Part shown: positions 45,103 through 48,135 of the stretch, in pieces
Layout: every line of letters begins with the position of its first letter
Position numbering within the stretch: the stretch's first letter is position 1
Source of the DNA: a virus
IMG/VR virus record: IMGVR_UViG_3300042559_001106
Location: 1-48,135 of that record
Length of the DNA: 48,135 nucleotides
Strand: one strand, 5' to 3'
Translations under genes and position numbers: made by a program
Notes under the pieces: model-generated
What the model saw: only the letters and a program-made list of their open reading frames with translations
Databases searched by the model: none
What the model was told of the DNA's origin: nothing

Positions 45103-45389
45103 CACAGGCTTGCTCGGTCGATCTCGAAGTCGACGATGGCGATGCCCTTGGTGATCGAGTCGACCACGAACACGCGCAGGCCGTTCTTGCGCATCTCGGC
45201 GTGCTCGTTCTTCTGGAGCTTCGTTGCGTCCTTGCCCTCGGCCTTGAACTCGATGAACCACACGCAGCCGTTGTAGCCGAAGATGCGGTCGGGCACGGCG
45301 CGCGTGCCCGGCGAGGTGAACTTGCGAACCCAGCAGCCCTTCTTCTTTGCGTAGTCGACGACTTTGCTTTCGATCTTTTTCTCAAGCAT
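45102..45389 (-). CDS. VRR-NUC domain nuclease (95 aa)
   Basis: The start at 45389 (MLEKKIESKVVDYAKKKG) has GGGAG upstream. KFTSPGTRAVPDRIFGYNGC and VWFIEFKAEGKDATKLQK show the VRR-NUC PD-(D/E)xK core: PD, then ExK (FIEFKAEG) and QxxxH (QKNEHAEM). Phages encode such stand-alone nucleases beside SNF2 helicases, as here, where the nuclease gene overlaps the helicase. Holliday-junction or flap cleavage is the family activity. Confidence 0.92.
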   Translation of the reverse strand: MLEKKIESKVVDYAKKKGCWVRKFTSPGTRAVPDRIFGYNGCVWFIEFKAEGKDATKLQKNEHAEMRKNGLRVFVVDSITKGIAIVDFEIDRASL

Positions 45390-45549
45390 CGCCGTCTCCC
45401 GAACCATCGCCCCTCGGGAGCCCGAGAGCTTCGCGCTCGTCAGGGTCGAGAGCGATATGCGCCATGCACCCTCGGCAGTCTCCGCCGCAATCGACAGACT
45501 CGGGAACATCCGGCTGGTTGAGCTTTTGACCACACATCTTGCAATTCAT
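45382..45549 (-). CDS. Small zinc-binding protein (55 aa)
   Basis: The start at 45549 (MNCKMCGQKLN) gives a protein with CKMC, CGGDC and CRGC knuckles. It is followed by an acidic helix (DPDEREALGLPRGDG). The gene overlaps the nuclease start by 8 nt and sits just after the polymerase gene. Possibly a replication accessory; unknown function. Confidence 0.6.
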   Translation of the reverse strand: MNCKMCGQKLNQPDVPESVDCGGDCRGCMAHIALDPDEREALGLPRGDGSGDGDA

Positions 45550-45557
45550 TCTTGCTA

Positions 45558-47615
45558 TCACTTCTTGTAGATGAGGGAGACGTGGCCCTCGGCAGCAAGC
45601 GGAAGACCTTCTGCCCAAGAGATAGGTGACGCCATCGCTTCGCACAAGTCGTCGATCGTCAGCTTGCTGTTGTCCGGCACTTCGCACACGATTTCGTCGT
45701 GAACGTGCAGAACGATGTTGAAGCCCATCTTCTTCGCGCGCACGAGGCCGGCGGCCAGCACGTCACGTGCGATGGCTTGCACGAAGTTTTCGGTGAGCTT
45801 GCCGCCGTGCGTGTAGGTGCGGCCCCACTTCTTCGTCAACTGGTTCACGCCCTCGTAGGAGAGCGCAGGCACCTTCTTCTTTTCGACAACGACGGTGCCG
45901 TCCGCCAAGGTCTTCTGGAACTCGCGCGGCACCTCTTCGATGCGCGGGTACAGGTAGTGCAGCACGCGGCCACTCGGCAGCTTCACGCGCATCATGCCCT
46001 TGTCGCCCTTGAAGACTACCGGGCCGACGCGGATCGTGGTGCGGTCGCGCACGCAGTCGAACGCGGCGTCGCGCAGATTGGTCCAGCCCTGAACGACCTC
46101 CGGGTAGGACTCGCGGAACACGCGCACGGCGGCGTGCGCTTCCTCGCGGGTCATCTTGATACCCATTGCCTCGGCGTAACCCCACAGGCCGGTCTTCACG
46201 ATGTCGCCGTTCTCGTTCTCCTTCTCATCGCCGCCGCCGAGCATGTAGCCGCCGCCGAGCACCGCGGGCTTCGAGTTCTGGCGCTTCTTCTTCTGTTTGA
46301 GCACCTTGTACTCGTGCAGCATTTCCTCGTAGGACTGCTTGTACATGCGCGTGCCGAAGTCGAGGTACGGGCAACGGCCTTCGCGGAACACGTCAAGGAT
46401 CGGCTGGCAGTTGAACATCCAGCCGAGAACGCGGTTCTCGATCGCGTTCAAGTCGGCGGCGTAGAACTTGTAGCCGCTCGGCGCGCGGAAGGCCGAACGC
46501 ACCAAGCTCGACACGACGCGCGTGACGTTGCCGAACTCGTCCACAATCGCATCGACCTCGCGGTTGCGAACCATCTCGGTGACGCGCTCTTCCTGCCCTT
46601 CGATGTCGCCGTCCGGGCGCGGGAGGTTCTGAGGCTGCGGATCACGGCCACCCCAGCGGCCGGTGCGGCTCGCGCCGTAGAACTGGAGCATGTTGTAGAT
46701 GCGACCGCCCTGCGTCTTCTCCTTGATCGAGTCGAACTTCGCAGTCGAAGTCTTGGTCGCCAGTGAGCGCATCTTCATCGTCTCGATGATGTGCTCAGGC
46801 ACAACGCCTTCGCGGATCGCGCGCTCGACGGTGGCCTTCCGCAGATCGCCGTAGGGGTAGCCCTCGGCCTGCGCCCACTTGAGGAACGCGCTCTGCGTCT
46901 TCGGGTTGTCGAGGCCGGTGATCTGGCGCAGCTTGCGGATCAGCGCGGCCTTCTCGTTGGCTGCCATCTCAATCGCAGCCTCGACGAGTTGCATGTCGAC
47001 CGGCACGCCGCGCGTGTTGATCTCTTGGTCAAGTTCCCACAGCTTCCACTCGCTCGCCGGCGGGGCGATGCCCTTGAGCTTGCGGTAGATCGTGCGCTCG
47101 GTGTGTACGTCGCGCTCGCAATAGACGCCGAACTTCCCGAAGTCCTCTGGGTGGCTGTTCCAGTCGTTGAAGAGCGACGGGTTATCTTCCGTCACCTTGC
47201 GCGGCATGGAGAACAGGCGGATGAGCCGCTTGCCTTCGGGGTCTTTCAGGTCTTCTAGCGGAAGGCGTAATGCCGCGCCGGCGAGCGCAAGAGCACCCGG
47301 CAGCGAGGCGTAGAGTGCCAGCACCATCGTGTCGCGCCAGCCCTCGGCCTTGAGGCCTAGCGTGTGCTCGGTGATGGCGCGCTCGAAATTGGCGTTCCAA
47401 GCCCACTTCTCGACGCTAGGATCGCGCATGGCGTCACGCAGCATCGGCGGCGCTTTCGGAGACCGATGTGGGAGCCAGAGTTGCACCGGCTCGTCGTCGA
47501 TCGCCCAGCCGGCCATCAGCACGCGCGTGGTCTTGTCGCGTGCGTAGGTGTGCAGCCCGGCGGAGAGCAGATCGACGGCGCTGCGCGTTTCGTAGTCGAG
47601 GTGAAGGCGGGTCAT
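45558..47615 (-). CDS. DNA polymerase family A with 3'-5' exonuclease domain (685 aa)
   Basis: The main replicative polymerase. The N-terminal DEDD exonuclease has LDYETRS (Asp7, Glu9) and WNANFERA near residue 73. The polymerase domain shows motif A YAADLNAIENR (Asp388), a motif B region RQNSKPAVLGGGYMLG (445-460) and motif C LHVHDEI (636-642). ARTGRWGGRDPQPQN-type sequence near 320 (SRTGRWGGRDPQPQNLPR) lines the template site. No 5'-3' nuclease domain is present. Length fits phage PolA forms. Confidence 0.95.
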   Translation of the reverse strand: MTRLHLDYETRSAVDLLSAGLHTYARDKTTRVLMAGWAIDDEPVQLWLPHRSPKAPPMLRDAMRDPSVEKWAWNANFERAITEHTLGLKAEGWRDTMVLALYASLPGALALAGAALRLPLEDLKDPEGKRLIRLFSMPRKVTEDNPSLFNDWNSHPEDFGKFGVYCERDVHTERTIYRKLKGIAPPASEWKLWELDQEINTRGVPVDMQLVEAAIEMAANEKAALIRKLRQITGLDNPKTQSAFLKWAQAEGYPYGDLRKATVERAIREGVVPEHIIETMKMRSLATKTSTAKFDSIKEKTQGGRIYNMLQFYGASRTGRWGGRDPQPQNLPRPDGDIEGQEERVTEMVRNREVDAIVDEFGNVTRVVSSLVRSAFRAPSGYKFYAADLNAIENRVLGWMFNCQPILDVFREGRCPYLDFGTRMYKQSYEEMLHEYKVLKQKKKRQNSKPAVLGGGYMLGGGDEKENENGDIVKTGLWGYAEAMGIKMTREEAHAAVRVFRESYPEVVQGWTNLRDAAFDCVRDRTTIRVGPVVFKGDKGMMRVKLPSGRVLHYLYPRIEEVPREFQKTLADGTVVVEKKKVPALSYEGVNQLTKKWGRTYTHGGKLTENFVQAIARDVLAAGLVRAKKMGFNIVLHVHDEIVCEVPDNSKLTIDDLCEAMASPISWAEGLPLAAEGHVSLIYKK

Positions 47616-47641
47616 CGTCGGATCGTCTTAGCGCGGGAAGG

Positions 47642-47671
47642 AACCGCCGGTGAGCGAGCCCACCGGCGGTT
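47642..47671 (-). terminator. 11-bp hairpin between SSB and polymerase genes
   Basis: AACCGCCGGTG and CACCGGCGGTT pair perfectly around an 8-nt loop, followed by CCTTCCC on the minus strand, so no T run. It may attenuate or stabilise mRNA after the SSB-like gene. Confidence 0.55.
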
Positions 47672-47678
47672 GAGTCGC

Positions 47679-48135
47679 TTACGCGAACGGATCGGGAGCG
47701 CCGTCGCCGGCGTCGTCGAAGCCTTCCACGGTGTCGAACATCTCTTCGGCCGACTGGCGCGTGCGGCCGTTGCCGAGGCGTTCGCCGTCCTTCACAAACT
47801 GGACGCCCAGCAGGTTCGCGTTGATGCGCTTGCCATACTGGTTGTCCTGCGCCCACAGGCGAATGCGGGCGTTGACGACACAGCCGGGGTAGATCACCTC
47901 GTCTTCCTTCGTCAGCGGGCTGCGCTTCTGGTCGACGACGACCGGGCGCGCGTCATCCGACGCGGACAGCACCCAATAGCCTTCGTCCTCGGCGCGGCCG
48001 GTGGTGTCGCCGTCGCGGAAGCAGAGCTTGTCGGCCGGCGGGACGCGCTTGTCCTTGAAGGTCTCGGCGGACATCGCCTTGATCGCGTCGGCGATCTTCT
48101 TGATGAGCGGCGCTTCGGACTTCGCGATCAGGAAC
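47679..48135 (-). CDS. Single-stranded DNA-binding protein (DUF2815-like), 5' end cut
   Basis: The frame is open to the window edge; 151 residues are visible (FLIAKSEAPLIKKIADAIKA ... ). LCFRDGDTTGRAEDEGYWVL, KRSPLTKEDEVIYPGCVVNA and RIRLWAQDNQYGKRINANLL match the DUF2815 (T7 gp2.5-like) OB-fold family. The C-terminal tail is acidic and ends DAGDGAPDPFA, as SSBs do. An internal ATG at 48074 is not the true start. It heads the replication cassette. Confidence 0.88.
   Translation of the reverse strand, partial: FLIAKSEAPLIKKIADAIKAMSAETFKDKRVPPADKLCFRDGDTTGRAEDEGYWVLSASDDARPVVVDQKRSPLTKEDEVIYPGCVVNARIRLWAQDNQYGKRINANLLGVQFVKDGERLGNGRTRQSAEEMFDTVEGFDDAGDGAPDPFA

Noticed and set aside
1-48135. 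tRNA genes, integrase, lysogeny repressor, attachment site
   Set aside because: None was seen on reading both strands by eye. Weak tRNA genes could be missed without a dedicated scan.

Overview
The window is a GC-rich (roughly 60-65% by eye) segment of a tailed dsDNA phage of siphovirus type. The evidence is a lambda-like head module (Nu1/GpA terminase, gpW, portal, S49 protease with nested scaffold, gpD-like decoration, gpE-like capsid), a long tail made with a frameshifted tail chaperone and a 1393-residue tape measure, a lysis module, and a phage replication cassette. The gene content resembles the BcepNazgul/Xylella Sano-Salvo type of lytic siphophage, so a Gram-negative (beta- or gammaproteobacterial) host is likely. 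That placement is from memory of the families, not from a search. Gram-negative lysis genes (GH19 endolysin, nested Rz/Rz1 spanins) support it. No integrase, CI-like repressor or attachment site was found, so the phage looks lytic.

Layout. (1) 1-432: a 15-bp tandem repeat and two minus-strand terminators. (2) 433-3552, minus strand: a tightly coupled operon of small, mostly unknown genes, two of which carry the same leader element. (3) 3553-4202: a non-coding divergent region with palindromes and a 39-bp-period repeat array, a candidate origin or operator. (4) 4203-12526, plus strand: about 29 small, mostly overlapping early-type genes, including an HNH-AP2 homing endonuclease, a multi-HTH DNA-binding protein, a dCMP deaminase and a dNMP kinase, ending at a bidirectional terminator at 12568-12593. 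(5) 12593-43633, minus strand (transcription runs right to left): HTH protein, terS, terL, HNH endonuclease, gpW, portal, protease/scaffold, decoration, capsid, connectors, tail tube, chaperones, tape measure, tail tip, holin, endolysin, phosphoesterase, further virion proteins and spanins. (6) 43664-48135, minus strand: SSB-like protein (cut by the window edge), family A DNA polymerase, small zinc protein, VRR-NUC nuclease and SNF2-like helicase, closed by a strong terminator.

The most notable content is a set of selfish elements placed in essential sites. An Ala1 intein with the W-C-T signature of class 3 inteins splits the Walker A motif of TerL. A second, class 1-type intein splits the GNHD metal-binding motif of a phosphoesterase. 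Both carry LAGLIDADG endonuclease motifs. A free-standing HNH gene sits between terL and gpW, flanked by 15-bp near-identical repeats that recreate the ATGA junction on each side. Other points are a canonical A AAA AAG -1 frameshift site, a recurrent TATAAC minus-10 element in front of late transcription units, and the 39-bp repeat array.

All functional calls come from reading motifs in the translated sequence. No database search was run.
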